A DNA stretch of 40,446 bases from Ophiosphaerella korrae (GCA_028456385.1 JALNQF010000363.1:1-40446), one strand, 5' to 3'; shown: positions 22,301 through 33,565, counted from the stretch's first letter. A program made the numbers and translations. The notes: generated by a model from the letters alone, not told the origin.

Positions 22301-24528
22301 TAGTAGAAAGTAAACTATTTCTTAAGATAAGAAAGTGCGAATTCTATACAAAAGAAATAGATTTCCTTAGATTTATTATTAAACTAGGAAAAATCAAGAT
22401 TAACCTAGAAAAGATTAGATTAATTAACGAATAGCTAACACTAAGAAACCTAAAAGAGGTACAATAGTTCTACAGACTAGTAAACTTTTACAAAAAATTA
22501 ATAGTAAGATAGTCTAAAGATATAGAACTAATAACTAGGCTTATAAAGAAAGATACGCTATTTAAATAGATAAAGGAATGTAAAGAAGTATTTAAAACAA
22601 TTAAAAGGAAGTTTATAGAAAACTAAGTTATTAGAATATATAACCTAGATTTACTAGTAATAGTAAAAATAGATACATCTAATTTAGTCTATAGAATAGC
22701 ACTAATACAAGAAGACCTAAGGACTAAACAAGAATACTTAGTTAAGTACTACTCTAAGAAAATAAAGCTAGTAGAGCTTAACTACCTAATTTATAACAAA
22801 GAAATACTAGCAATCTATAAAGTATTTAAGTAATAGAGAGTATACTTACAAGGAGTAAAATATTAAATAAAGGTCTATATAGACTATAGGAATCTTATAG
22901 AATATATACTAAATAAAGAACTATTATAACAATATACAAGATAGTAGGAATTCCTATTAATATTTAATATAGAAATTATATATATAAAAGAGAAAGATAA
23001 TTAGTTTATAGATGCCCTTAGTAGAAGACTAGACTTACAAGAAGAAGTAAGCGCTACTAGTATAGTTCTAGTTAAGAATAAGAAAGGATATTTAGTTCTA
23101 AATATACCTAAAATAGCCGCTACACTTAAAAGAATAAGTAGCGAGCTAGACGAATAGATTTAGAAAACAACGTAAGAAGTATCTAAAGAAATAGAAAAAC
23201 TAGAAATCTAAGAAGGATTTATACAAGCCTATAGAAGGATATATATCCTAAAAAGGATCTAGAGAGAATTTATACGACAATTCTATAAACTACTAGTATA
23301 TAGATACTAGAGAATAGAGAAAATACTAAATAGACTCCTAAGAGATTACTATATCCTAAGAGTAAGGTAACTAGTAAAAGAAGTACTACGAGATTACATA
23401 GAGTATTATAAGAATAAATACAACTAATATATACTATATAGAACGTTACAACTAGTTAAAGTGCTAGAGCGCCTCTAGGGAGTAATAATAATAGACTTTA
23501 TTACAAAGTTACCTAAGTTAAAAGACCTAATATTAGGAATTAAGTATAATAGAATTCTTATAATAGTAGATAAGCTTATAAAGTATACGTACTTTAGACT
23601 ATATAAAGAAAAAAGTAGAATAGAGGTTACTATACACTAAGTTCTAGGAACTATAGTAAGCTAGTATAGCAATCTAGATAAGATTATTATAGATAGAGAT
23701 GTACGATTTACATTAAAATTATAGGGAACAATAATAGTATAATTAGGAATTAAGCATACAATGTTAACAGCGTATTACCTATAGACAAATAGATAATTAG
23801 AACGTATAAACTAGATAGTAGAACAATACTTAAAATACTATCTTAACTATAACTAGAATAATTAGGTATAGCTACTAACTATAGCACAACTAGTATACAA
23901 CAGCGCAAAGAACGTAGTAACAAGAGTATTACTTTTCTTTGTAAACTATAGATTTAATCCTAACGTATATAAAATACTAAGAGATATAGAGTCTTAGACT
24001 CCTAGAAGAGAAAACTTTGCAAATAGAATAAAAGAAATATACAATTAACTAAGACAAGATACTAAATTCTTATATAACTATATAGCAAAGTATTATAATA
24101 AGAAATATAAAAAAGGACCCTAATTTAAAGAGAGAGAAAAAGTATAGTTAGTTTAGAAGAATATTAAGAGTAAACAATTAAACCTAAAATTAGATTACGT
24201 AAAAATAGGACTATATAAAATTAAGAAGAAAGTTACACTAGTTATATTTAAATTGAAACTACTAAATAAGATAAGGATATACCTAATATTCTACGTATTA
24301 CTACTAGAGCAAGTACTACAAGAAGTAGAACTACTAGTATACGAAGTAGATACGTATAGAGAACAAGAAGAATAAGAAGTTAAAAAGATCCTAGTACATT
24401 AGTTCTGCAACGGCAGGAACTACTATCTAGTAAAATAGATAGGTATAGACAAGAAAGGACAACTATAGGAAGATATATAGGAACTAGAAGATAACCTTAA
24501 CTACCTTAAGAAACTAGAGGAGTTCTAA
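19349..24528 (+). pseudogene. E2 gag-pol remnant, main part
   Basis: Continuation of the E2 polyprotein after the E1 insertion, starting in gag at the point matching 13007 of E1 and ending at the stop 24526-24528. Zinc knuckles are at about 20020-20127, the second reading YKCRKLGHFAKDY. The protease active site near 21320 is N-S-R-A as in E1. Reverse transcriptase: TKLDI near 22040 and YLDN at 22225-22236. RNase H, integrase and chromodomain follow in the same order, the chromodomain reading EQEE, YYLVK and LEEF around 24360-24525. It is as damaged as E1 but keeps different residues, so the two copies together show most family positions. Confidence 0.9.
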
Positions 24529-24891
24529 AATTAAAACCCTCTAGAGCGCCTAGTAGCGAACTAAGAGGAATAGTATTACTAATAGTAGATAGAGAGACGC
24601 TAGACCTACCTAATACAGTAGAAACTAAAGTAGCCTCTACTATATCCTTAAAATCGAGCTTAGACTCTAAGAGAGTAGACTGCTCTACAGACTTCTTATT
24701 ATTTAAGGCCTTCGTCTTACGAAGACAAGATAAACGAGCCTAATTATTAGATAACTATATCTAATTATTAAGAAAACAAGATTAATATTCCTCTAGTGTA
24801 CGACGAGAGACTTTATAGAGCCTCTTACGCTCCTTTTTAGCTTCTACGATCTATAATAATAGTTTTTCTTAAGCGCAGTTAATAGCTCTCC
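24506..24891 (-). pseudogene. antisense accessory ORF of E2, exon 2
   Basis: On the minus strand from 24891 leftward the frame reads GRAINCA, EKLLL, IVEAKKERKRLYKVSRRTLE, later TKALNNKKSVEQSTLLESKL and ends LVS with a stop at 24506-24508. It has very few stops over about 128 codons, the best preserved of the three copies. It overlaps the 3' end of pol by about 23 nt in convergent orientation. Rich in Lys, Arg, Glu and Leu in the first two thirds and Ser/Leu rich at the end. Confidence 0.55.
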
Positions 24892-24937
24892 CTATTACAA
24901 ATAAGTATAGATATATAAATAAGTATTCTTAACTTAC
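24892..24937 (-). other. putative 46-nt intron in the E2 antisense ORF
   Basis: On the minus strand GCGGAGT is followed by GTAAGT at 24937 and the interval ends TAATAG at 24892, giving a canonical GT...AG intron of 46 nt. Splicing brings exon 1 (ending ...SIAE) and exon 2 (RAINCA...) into one frame through a Trp codon (T+GG). The same length and phase occur in E3 at 5363-5408. Confidence 0.55.
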
Positions 24938-25110
24938 ACTCCGCTATAGACACACTAGACAAGTTATAAGATGTATAAGCGTTAGCGCAAATATATACCT
25001 TGTAAGCCTTACTATACTTTAAAGAAAGGTAAACTAATAGAGGATTTATAGATTTGTAACAAGAATAAAGGAATATTGCAACACTATAACGTAATACGCG
25101 ATCTACTAAT
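24938..25110 (-). pseudogene. antisense accessory ORF of E2, exon 1
   Basis: The minus-strand frame reads IFLYSCYKSIN, then KYSKAYKVYICANAYTSYN and ends SIAE at the splice site. The Tyr residues fall where E1 and E3 suggest Cys, as RIP of TGT/TGC would give. AYKVYICANAYTSY matches C-x2-C-x8-C with Tyr for Cys. The start is not identifiable; 25110 is approximate. Confidence 0.45.
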
Positions 25111-25227
25111 TAAATACAACGAAGAGTAGATTTAGTAGGTATAGAGATAGAGAATAAAGAGCTTTACATTAATAAAGAAACTAGGCTAATAACTTTAGCT
25201 CTAGAATAGGAAAACAAAGGACTATTT

Positions 25228-25241
25228 AAAGAAAGGAATAG
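25228..25241 (+). other. E2 polypurine tract
   Basis: AAAGAAAGGAATAG abuts the 3' LTR start at 25242, in the same place as the tract of E1. Confidence 0.75.
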
Positions 25242-25687
25242 TGTTACAGATATAATAAGAGATATTAAGATAGAACTAATTAGTCCTAACTTAGGTGCTA
25301 ACAAAGCATAGGACGAGCAGGGTAACAACCTTAATTAGGAGACTACTTATAATTAGGACACGTAGGTAATCCCTTAATCTATTAGGTGCACGGACAGAAA
25401 TTAATTATAGATTAATAGATTAGTAATCTGTAATCTGTACCTACTAAGACTAAAATACGAATAATAGATTATAGATTAGGAGGACTATATAGTTAGTAGA
25501 GATGCGCATTATTAGGATAGTATTAGCAATTTAATCCCTTAACTATAGAACGCTAATACGAGATAGTTACGAAACATCTTCTATTGTTTATAGTTATTGC
25601 AGATTACAACACGAACTTTAGTTATTACCTTACAATCTACTAACACCCTTAGGCACTAGGAAGTCGACCCTAGTAATACCTATTATA
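25242..25687 (+). repeat. E2 3' LTR (446 bp)
   Basis: Starts TGTTACAGATATAATAAGAG and ends CCTATTATA, followed by the CAAAT duplication. Same length as the 5' LTR at 11459-11904. Confidence 0.9.
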
Positions 25688-25692
25688 CAAAT
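25688..25692. repeat. E2 target-site duplication, right copy (CAAAT)
   Basis: Second copy of the duplicated CGAAT of the E3 LTR, here changed to CAAAT. Confidence 0.8.
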
Positions 25693-25880
25693 TATAAAGT
25701 TATTACGTGTTTAGCTTTATACTTTGTATTTGCTAAGATCGCGAATTGCGAAGTTGTTACGTGTCTCTATTGTAGTTAGTCTCCTAATTAAGTTTATTAC
25801 CCTATAGGTTGTATATATTGTTATTATCTATAGTAGAGCTTATTAGGTCGAGTCGGTTTTCTCTTGTTACAGCCGTAACA
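25693..25880 (-). repeat. E3 5' LTR, right part (188 bp)
   Basis: Resumes the E3 LTR exactly where it broke at 11458 and ends TTACAGCCGTAACA at 25880. Together 253 + 188 = 441 bp, the same as the other E3 LTR. Confidence 0.9.
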
Positions 25881-25885
25881 AATAA
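25881..25885. repeat. E3 target-site duplication, right copy (AATAA)
   Basis: Matches 4619-4623. E6 resumes after it. Confidence 0.8.
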
Positions 25886-27864
25886 CCTCTTCTCCCCTAC
25901 TTAATACTAACTATTACTAGTTAGTATCTTACTTAATATAGATTCTAAATATATCTTATATTAGTTTACTCTATTGCCTTCTTTATACTCTAGTTTATCC
26001 TTAGAGAACTAGAAGTATTCTTCTTCTTTTAAGCCTAAATTAGAATTATTATAGATAATATATTCTTTCTTTTCTTTACTTTTTAATTTTCTAGCGTAGA
26101 TTTTAATAATTTATACTAGTTTATACTCTAATACTTATTAAGATATTAGTAGTTTACTTACTAGATATTAAACTTATATTCTTAGCTAATAGGCTTGTAG
26201 CTCTTTAGGTTCGAGCTAGTTTAGCTATCTAGACTTATTATTATACTATAGGAGATCTTAAAACTTATATTAATTATTCTATTTATCTAGATCTTAAAGT
26301 TTTATATTACTATAGTCTTCTTTATAGATATTTTCTTACTTTTTCTAGATAAAAGCTTTAAGTTTCTATCCTAGTGTTATATATACAAATTTCTTTCTAT
26401 CTAAATCTTTAAGCTAATAAGTCTCTCTTTCTTATCTTACTAAATAGATTCTGTATAGTCTAAGCTATCTTTAGTTAAGTTTTTAGTCTATTAATATATT
26501 AATTTCTTAGAGTAAGTCCTATAATAGAGCTAAATCCTTTCTCTTTAGTTCTTTTCTATTTATCTCTTTTATATTATCTTAATATTCTTTCTTATAAAGC
26601 TTTAAGTATTAAATATTAGTAATAGTATCTCTTAAGAACTAATTTTAAAGATTAATCTATATAGCTCTTACTATAACTAGCTAGTCTTTTATTTATACTT
26701 CTTTAAATAGTAGTATTTACTATATAGGTAATACTATTTCTATTAGTAGAATAGGATTTTAACCTATAATTAGCTAATATAAAGAGTATCTAGATAATTC
26801 TTAGATAGAGATTTAGTCTACTAGTAATATAGATAGTAGATTTTTAACCTATTTACTTTCGTCTTTTACTAATATATTTACTATAGGTTTATATCTACTT
26901 CTAATCTTACCTATTACTTATAGGTTATATACTAACGCTTAGATTATTTAGATATTATAAGTAATTACTAATATTATTACTACTTTCTTAAAGTCTAGTC
27001 TACTATCTACTATAAGCTTCTTTCTTATACTCTATCTATAAATAATGTCTTTGTAGATTAATTTTACTATAGTTTTTAACTTATTATTAGATAACACTCT
27101 AGCTTCTAGCTATCTACTTAAATATTCTCTAGTAATAACTAGGTATTTCTTTCTCTAGTATTCTAGTATATATACTATATTAATCGCAATACATTCCTCT
27201 AAGGTAAATATATACGTATTTATTAGTATATCTACTTATTATTTAGTACTCCTCTTCTAGTATTCTTTATAACTTACTAACTTTCTTCGAATATATTTAT
27301 ATATATACTCCTACTAGTATCTCTATATAAGTATATTATAGACTTTATTTACTCTATATTACTTAACCTAATAATATATATTTTATATAGTAGTAGCTTA
27401 AACGTCTATATTATCTATAACTCTTTAGATAGCTATATTTTTTAAAGTCTTATAAAATAAGTAACTCTTATAGAAGAAAAGGTTTAATACTTTTTTTTTC
27501 TATAACTTTCTTACTTTAGTTGAGAGCCTTGTTAGCGTTTTCTCTTAGATTAAGAATTTAGCTATTTCTTTTAATTCTTTAGAGTAACTTAATACTAGTA
27601 AGTTTCTTTACTACCTATTAATTCCTAAAGTAGTATTATAGAAGAAATCTTCTATAAACTCTTTTATATCCTCTTCTAGCTTATCTAGTAGCTTTTATTT
27701 TTCTAGTTTTAGGTACCTTAATAGGGCGTCTATAACTATATTCTTTATTCTTAGTATATATTTAATCTTAAAGTCTTATATAAGTATTACTCCTAGCTAT
27801 CTATTTATAATTAATCTTAGTATATTAGCTAATAATTAATTAAGTTATATAATTAAAGTAGCTA
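25886..27864 (-). pseudogene. E6 pol remnant: end of RNase H, integrase and downstream
   Basis: Minus-strand remnant of a Gypsy pol from a family different from E1-E4. From the right: a block near 27720-27830 reads LGVILI, DFKIKYILRIKNIVIDALLR, the tail of RNase H (F-x-F/I-x-Y-x-P-G-x-x-N-x-x-A-D-A-L-S-R). Further left, 26870-27220 reads ECIAINIVYILEYQRKKYLV, ITREYLSR, EARVLSNNK, IVKLIYKDIIYR and KLIVDS. This is the integrase core; the first catalytic Asp has become Asn (INIVYI for L-D-V-V-Y-M) and the second survives (IVDS). The region 25886-26850 should hold the C-terminal integrase module and beyond; I see no clear motif there. The element continues leftward at 4618 in the pre-E3 locus. 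Confidence 0.75.
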
Positions 27865-27866
27865 TA
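27865..27866. repeat. TA target duplication of transposon P, left
   Basis: TA directly before the left inverted repeat; a second TA follows the right one at 29729-29730. TA duplication is the rule for the Tc1/mariner superfamily. Confidence 0.75.
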
Positions 27867-27931
27867 ACGTACCCTATAGGTTTACTACGTATATAAGTTT
27901 ACTATATACTTTTACTAAGCCCTTACTAAAA
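27867..27931 (+). repeat. P left terminal inverted repeat (65 bp)
   Basis: Starts ACGTACCCTATAGGTTTAC. All differences from the reverse complement of 29664-29728 that I see are transitions. Each repeat contains two shorter GTTTACTACGTA-like direct repeats, possible transposase binding sites. Confidence 0.88.
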
Positions 27932-28083
27932 TACTTACTTTACCTTAATATTGTAATAATAATAGTACTTATAGCCTTCTAGTAAATATTAGATATAGCT
28001 TACTTTTTAAGCTCTCTAATAAAACTAAAATCTTACTATATAATATACTATAGCTATCTATAACATTACTAAAGTAATACTAT

Positions 28084-29600
28084 GTAGCTAACGCGCTAGA
28101 TAACCTTTATAAGTAGATCGCTAGCCTATAATAATAAAATTAACTAAGCTTAAAGAAGATATAGTTACTAAGTATATTATTAACCTTATTAAATATAGAT
28201 TTTTTCCTAGGCTCGTAGAAGTAGCTAATATAGCTAATTCTTTGCGCGCTAAGCGTAGTTTAGGCTAAGTTAGCTTAAACTAGCCTAGTACGTTTGTTAA
28301 GCGCTACTCTAACCTTAAAATAAAGTTTAACTATAAGTACAACTATAAGAGAGCCCTCTATAAAGATCCTAATAATATATAGGCCTAGTTTAAGCTAGTA
28401 GGTAATACTAAAGCTAAGTATAGTATTCTAGATAATAATATATAGAACTTTATTAAGATAAGCTTTATAATAAGCTAGATCTATCCTAATATAGTTGTTA
28501 TAGCTTTAAAGAGACGTTTAAAGCTAAATATAATCTAGCTTAGTAATAGAGCGTAAGTAATAGCTATTATAGAGATTAATACGCTTAAGTAAGCTATCTT
28601 AGCTTTCTTTATCTTTAAGGCGTATTACTACCTCTTAAGCTAGTATAAAGATAGTAATCTACTCTAGGACTAGGTTATTAGAGTCTTTAATAATAGCTAG
28701 ATAACTAATAAGCTTAGCTTTACGTAGTTAAAGTACTTTAATACTTATATAAAGTCGCGTACTATTAGAATAGTACGTTTACTTATTCTAGATAGCTATA
28801 AAAGCTATAGCTTAGTAGAATTTAAAAAATACTATATAGATAATAAGATTATTACTCTTTATATACCTCTATACTTATTATACCTCTTATAGCTACTTAA
28901 TATAGGCTATTTTACTTCTTTAAAGAAAGTATTTAAATACTAAGTTAAATTACTTATATATAGCTAGATTAGCTATATTATAAAACTTAAGTTCTTACTA
29001 AGCTTTAAGCGCGCCTATAAGGTAGTAATTATATCTAAGAATATCTAAAGAGGTTTTTAAGGCGCTAGATTAGCCTTATTTAACCTAGAACAAGTTATAT
29101 TAACGCTTAATATTAAGCTATATACTCCTTTACTAGCTTTACTTAATAAATAGCCCTAGTAGTCCTAAATACTAAGTAATACTTTTAAATTAAGGTCGCA
29201 ATTAACGCTTATAAAGGTAAAGATTTAGAAGTATATAGATAGCTTACTAATATCTATAGTAGAGGCCTTTAAGAAGGTCTTAAAGAGAGTAGTAATTATA
29301 GCGTACAAGCTAGCGTTAGTATAACAAGAGATAGCTAAGCTTAAAGTAGTAAATAAGGCTATAACGTAACAAAAGTTATATAAAAGAAAGTAGGTTTAAG
29401 TAAAGAGGACCTTAATAATTAAAGATAGGGCGCGCTTAGCTACTCTTAAGGAGTTTAGCGCACGTAGTAATAGGAAGAAGTTAAAGAAAGTAGTAAGTAC
29501 TAAAGTAAGTAAACTATCTTAACAACACTATATAGTATATAAAAAGACTAAGTATAATACGCGTACTTATAAATATATAGTAGAAGTAAACTTAAAATAA
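28084..29600 (+). pseudogene. pogo/Fot1-type transposase remnant
   Basis: Plus-strand frame ending at the stop 29598-29600. KEDIVTKYIINLIKYRFFPRLV near 28155-28220 is the CENP-B/HTH_Tnp part, followed by SLRAKR-like and FVKRYSNLK and FNYKYNYKRALYKDP blocks near 28290-28370. The DDE core follows: LILDSYKSYS at about 28782-28815 with the second catalytic Asp at 28791, then EFKKYYIDNKIITLYIPLY and LLNIGYFTSLKKVFKY near 28890-28935. The third catalytic Asp (PLDxGxF in the family) is AAT, Asn, at 28899. The first Asp, expected in a NFDETGF-like block near 28445, is not readable. The C-terminus reads TRTYKYIVEVNLK, the end of a Cys-rich tail found in this family (GHNARTC). It would have cut and pasted the element; now dead. 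The start is approximate. Confidence 0.88.
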
Positions 29601-29663
29601 TATTATAGCTTACTTTAGACTATATAGAGTTAAAGTAGGCTATTTTATACTAAAATATAGTAG

Positions 29664-29728
29664 TTTTAGTAAGAGCTTAGTAAAAGTACGTAGTAAACCT
29701 ATATATATAGTAAACCTATAGAGTATAT
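29664..29728 (-). repeat. P right terminal inverted repeat (65 bp)
   Basis: Reverse complement starts ATATACTCTATAGGTTTAC and pairs with 27867-27931. Confidence 0.88.
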
Positions 29729-29730
29729 TA
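29729..29730. repeat. TA target duplication of transposon P, right
   Basis: TA immediately following the right inverted repeat; pairs with 27865-27866. Confidence 0.75.
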
Positions 29731-30176
29731 ATATACTTTTAAATTAATAAGTTTATTATTTTCTATTATATCTTTTTTACTTAAGAATTACTCTACCTCT
29801 TTTTTTACTAGTATTAATACTAATTATTAGAAGTTATTTATACTTGTAATTAATTAGTATAAAAGCTAGAGTAATAGTAATTACTTCTTTTAGTTTATTT
29901 ATTACTTCTTATTAAGCTAAGCTTTATTTTTATTCTTTATTCTTCTTTAAAACATAAAATAATAGCTTTGTAATTATTATACTATAAAAGATTTAAAGTC
30001 TATAATATATATATCTTAATAAACTACTTTGCTATTTTAGTATTTTAATAAGGTAGCTAGTTCTTTATTTTTTTTACTTTCTAGTCCTATAGATATCTTA
30101 TATATACTAAGATATTAGATCTTACTACTAAAAGTCTTTCTATACCCTAATAAGACTTTTTCCTAGAGATAGTAGC
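29731..30176 (-). pseudogene. E6 RNase H remnant, N-terminal part
   Basis: On the minus strand the frame reads TITLAFILINYKYK, LLIISINTSKKR, RVILK, KRYNRK around 29740-29880. This fits the start of RNase H in fungal Gypsy pol (P-A-L-x-P-I-D-Y...x-L-A-I-D-T/S-S-x-x-G-x-G-x-I-L); the catalytic Asp is changed to Asn (INTS). The domain is cut by transposon P at 29730 and continues at 27864. The reverse transcriptase of E6 must lie beyond E4, outside the window. The stretch 29900-30176 is too degraded to assign but is in the position of the RT-RNase H connection. Confidence 0.6.
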
Positions 30177-30181
30177 TCTAG
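30177..30181. repeat. E4 target-site duplication, left copy (TCTAG)
   Basis: The five bases before the E4 LTR. The right copy is outside the window, so this is a prediction from the LTR boundary. Confidence 0.5.
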
Positions 30182-30623
30182 TATTACGGCTGTAACAAGA
30201 GAAAACTAATTTAAACCAATTAGCCCTACTATAGATAACAACAACACATATAATCTATAGGATAACAAACTAGACTAGGAGACTAACTACAATAGGGACA
30301 CGTAATAAATTCGCAATTTGCGATCTTAGTAAATACAAAGCACGAAGCTAAGCACGTAATAAATTCGCAATTCGCGATCTTAGTAAACACGAAGTATAAA
30401 GCTAGCTAAGAAGCCTAGGTATATAGTTAGTAGTAATGCGTATTATTAGGATAGTATTAGCAATTCAATTATTAACTACAAGCAATAATACTAAGATAGT
30501 TGCAAAACATCTTCTATTATTTATAGCTTATTATAGATTACTATACGAGCTTTTGTTATTACTTTTTAATCTACTAATAACTTCTAGGTACTAGGAAGTC
30601 GACCCTAAGTAATATAGATTATA
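30182..30623 (+). repeat. E4 5' LTR (442 bp)
   Basis: Starts TATTACGGCTGTAACAAGAG (reverse complement of the E3 right end, TG changed to TA) and ends GATTATA before the conserved CCTTACTAATTTAG leader. Nearly the same length as the E3 LTR. Confidence 0.9.
30299..30406 (+). repeat. 54-bp tandem duplication in the E4 LTR
   Basis: Units 30299-30352 and 30353-30406, each starting CACGTAATAAATTCGCAA and containing the near-palindrome TTCGCAA..TTGCGA. The same two-unit core is in the E3 LTRs (about 4850-4958). It replaces the 48-bp array of E1. Confidence 0.88.
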
Positions 30624-30684
30624 CCTTACTAATTTAGTTATTAAGAGAAGCGAAGCGTAAGTAGTGTATAGTCTAGCTAACACG

Positions 30685-33565
30685 ATAGTAGAAAGTTTAA
30701 CAAGCAAAGTACCTAGGAGTAGTTATAAGTTAGATAGTACTATATAGGAAACAATTAAGGACTATATAAATAAACTAATTAATAACAAAGAAGATATAAA
30801 AATACTAATTAAGGCCTTAGAAACGTAGAATAAGGAACTACAAGACTATACAAAATAAAATAAGGTACAAATTAAAGATATTATTAAAGGCTAGAACTAG
30901 ATAGAACTAATTACCTAATAACTAGAGATAAGCGCGACAAAGAAACTACCTAAGATACTTATCCTTAAGAAGTTTAATAGAATAAGGGAGAAACTAAGAC
31001 CCTTTATAGTATTAGTACAACTCTAGATAGATATACAAGTACTATACTTTAATATAGAAGAAAAGAAGGTAATATATATTAGATTACACTTTAAAGAAGA
31101 TACGATAAGATAGTATAAACTATACTAGACAGACTATACAATATACGCCCTAATAAACTAGAAGTATAAAACTAGAGCTATTTTTAGAAGTTACAAGTAC
31201 TTTACTAAACGAATAAAAGTAGTATTTAGGGATATAGATATTACCTAATAGGTAGAAAAAAAACTTAAAAGGCTTATATAAAGTAAAAGTATTCCTAAAT
31301 ATATATTATAGTTTAAACAACTATTATAAAATATAGAATAGAACACATTAGCTCTAATGTTATAATTTAAATAAAGACTAAACGCAAAAATCTAATATAA
31401 AATAATATATATAGAAAAACTAAGGACACTAGAAGCCCTAAAGTAATAGGTAATCTAAATTAATAATAATCTTTAAGAATAGAAGAAAAACAAGTATAGT
31501 AGCTAATCTAGAAACTAGGATACTAGAGACCCTATAATCCTTAACGCGAACAAGGATAAAAGAAAGAGAAAGGATAAAGACTTTACGTACTTTAACTATA
31601 GTAAGAAGAGCTACTATACAAAATACTATCGATTATAGAAGAAAAAGGATATAGTATATTATAAATATAGAAAACTAGGATACTTTATAAAAGACTATAG
31701 AAGTAAGGACTATAAAAGAGATAAGGAAACTTAGTTAAAAACAACTAAAAAGAAGAAAGAAGTACTATAAGTATAGGCTAAACCTTAAGAGAAGGTAGCT
31801 AGGAGTAAAGAAATATAACATATAATACTCTATTAGACCTTTTGTTATAAAAATAACTACTATATATATCTTTCTAGTAAATAAGGAGTAGGTTAGTTTT
31901 TATAGAAAAATAGAGAAGTAGTAATAAAAGAAAGAATAAAAGTATAGCTAGAAGAAATAGTATATGTAATAGACCTACTAATAGAAGACTTAGAAGGAGA
32001 AGAGCCCTAGATTCTATTAATCTAGGCCGAAGAACTAGCACTAGATAAAGAGACTACTATAGCTTCCTCTAAAGAACTATAAGGAAGTAAGAGATAAGTT
32101 AGTATAAGAGGTATAGAGTATACCTAGCCAGATATATATAGCTATAATAGCTATACAATAATAAATATAGAGGAATAAAATAAAGAATAGAAGTTTGTTT
32201 AAAAATACTTACTAGTTATAAGTATAGAAGAAGCGTACAAAGACTAGAAAGAACGTAATCCTAAAGAAATAAAGTTTATACTATTTTAAGAATAGATAAA
32301 GTAGAATATAGTTATAGTAGGAAGAATACCTATGTAAAGAGAGTAGTAGTATCTTGTATAAAAAACGTAATAGATTAACAAAGCCTATATACTAAGAGTA
32401 CTAATAGTATACTATATTCTAATAATAGAGATACCTAGAAAAGACAAATACTAGGAAGGGGATAACAAAATAATAGATCTAAAATATCTAGTATACTTTA
32501 AAGTATTATAGATATTATACCTAGATAAGAATTATATTATATATAGGAACCCTAAGGCAAATAATAGCGCGTAGCCTATAAGAAGAAAAGGCTACAATTA
32601 TACGAGAGCAATTCTAGTAGAGGATATCTAAGGATAGGAGATAATACCTAAAGAAGGATACCTAGTAGTAAGGCTAGGATACAAACTATCTAAGAAATAC
32701 GTCTAAGGAGGACTATAGTATAAATACAAGTACAACAAATATCTAAAATACAAAGAATATAAACTTAAAGTAAGGCTCTAGCCCTAGAAAGATAGAAAAT
32801 TTACAAAATTACCTAAGTAAGAAAGGCTAGAAGGTATAGGAGGCCTATATATTACAAAAATAGGCACTTATTAAGGAAAGAAAGTACAATTAATAATTAA
32901 TAGTAGAGCTACAAGAAACTTTATATTAAAGAAGTTTATAGAAATATAAAGAATAAAGTATATAACAAAGAAATACTCTTAATAACTAAGTATAATTAAA
33001 GGAAAATTATTCTAGGAACTAATTAGGTTTAAGACAAACCCCTCTATATTAGAACTAGAAAGGATAATAATTAAGAATATAGTTATAGATATAACAATAA
33101 TTAATAATAAGCAAGATATAATACTAAAAATGCTATAGTTATAGATAATAAACCTATACATTAATTAGAAAATAAGGAAAATTAACTACTATAGAATAGA
33201 CACGTTAAAAGCTAATATAAGCACCTATAAAGGAAAATTCCTAGAAGAATATAAGAAATAGGAAAAATAGCTTATAGAGCCTAAAGACTATCTTCTAAAA
33301 TATTAGCTATAAGATTTAGTAATAGACTTAGAAGAAAACAAAAACGTAAGATAGAGCCTAGTTTATAGAAAAACTAAAGAAGAATCTAAGATTAAACGAG
33401 TATTTATTAAAAAAGTAATAAGAAAAAGATAGATAAGAGAATCTAAATCCTTAGTAGTATATAGACTTATATTTATAGATAAAAAAGGAATAAGTAATAA
33501 AAGACCCTACGTAGACTTTAGAAAGACTAATATAATTATAAACAAGAATTAATACCTATTACTAC
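30685..33565 (+). pseudogene. E4 gag-pol remnant, 5' part
   Basis: Starts at the inferred mutated start ATA 30685 in the conserved ACGATAGTAGAAAG context. Gag knuckles are at about 31585-31695 (FNYSKKSYYTKYY-like and YYKYRKLGYFIKDY). The protease N-S-R-A sequence is near 32898. The pol frame continues through SNKRPYVDFRKTN near 33490-33535, the first conserved block of reverse transcriptase, and breaks at 33565 after TATTACTAC. It is truncated by insertion and disabled by stops throughout. Confidence 0.88.
33561..33565. repeat. probable E5 target-site duplication, left copy (ACTAC)
   Basis: The last five bases of E4 that align with E1 before the alignment breaks. The matching copy should flank the other half of E4 outside the window. 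Confidence 0.5.

Larger units (their letters stand above)
11459..25687 (+). mobile_element. E2, Ty3/Gypsy chromovirus, plus strand, interrupted by E1
   Basis: E2 sits inside the 5' LTR of E3 in the opposite orientation. Both LTRs are 446 bp (11459-11904 and 25242-25687). Its gag is cut at 12215 by E1 and resumes at 19349. Subtracting E1 and one duplication leaves about 7,096 bp. The left terminus reads TATTATAAATG where the right LTR has TGTTACAGATA, the difference mostly being RIP-type transitions. Confidence 0.92.
4624..25880 (-). mobile_element. E3, Ty3/Gypsy chromovirus, minus strand, interrupted by E2
   Basis: E3 spans from its 3' LTR (left) to its 5' LTR (right). The right LTR is split at 11458/25693 by E2. 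Without the insertion E3 is about 7.02 kb, close to E1 (7,128 bp) and E2 (about 7,096 bp). It carries gag, protease, reverse transcriptase, RNase H, integrase and chromodomain remnants on the minus strand and an antisense frame on the plus strand in its 3' region. It is flanked by AATAA on both sides. Its LTR core is of the 54-bp-duplication type also seen in E4. Confidence 0.9.
27867..29728 (+). mobile_element. P, pogo/Fot1-type DNA transposon (1,862 bp)
   Basis: A 65-bp terminal inverted repeat at each end (27867-27931 and 29664-29728) encloses a transposase remnant on the plus strand. Length, inverted repeats and TA duplication match fungal pogo/Fot1 elements. It sits inside the RNase H of E6: the RNase H start lies at 29731-30176 and its end at 27720-27830. 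Heavily RIP mutated. Confidence 0.9.
30182..33565 (+). mobile_element. E4, Ty3/Gypsy chromovirus, plus strand, 5' half
   Basis: Same family as E1-E3. It has a complete 5' LTR (442 bp), leader, gag, protease and the first part of reverse transcriptase. It is cut at 33565 by E5; the remaining 3.6 kb or so must lie beyond the right end of the window. Its LTR core matches that of E3. Confidence 0.9.
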
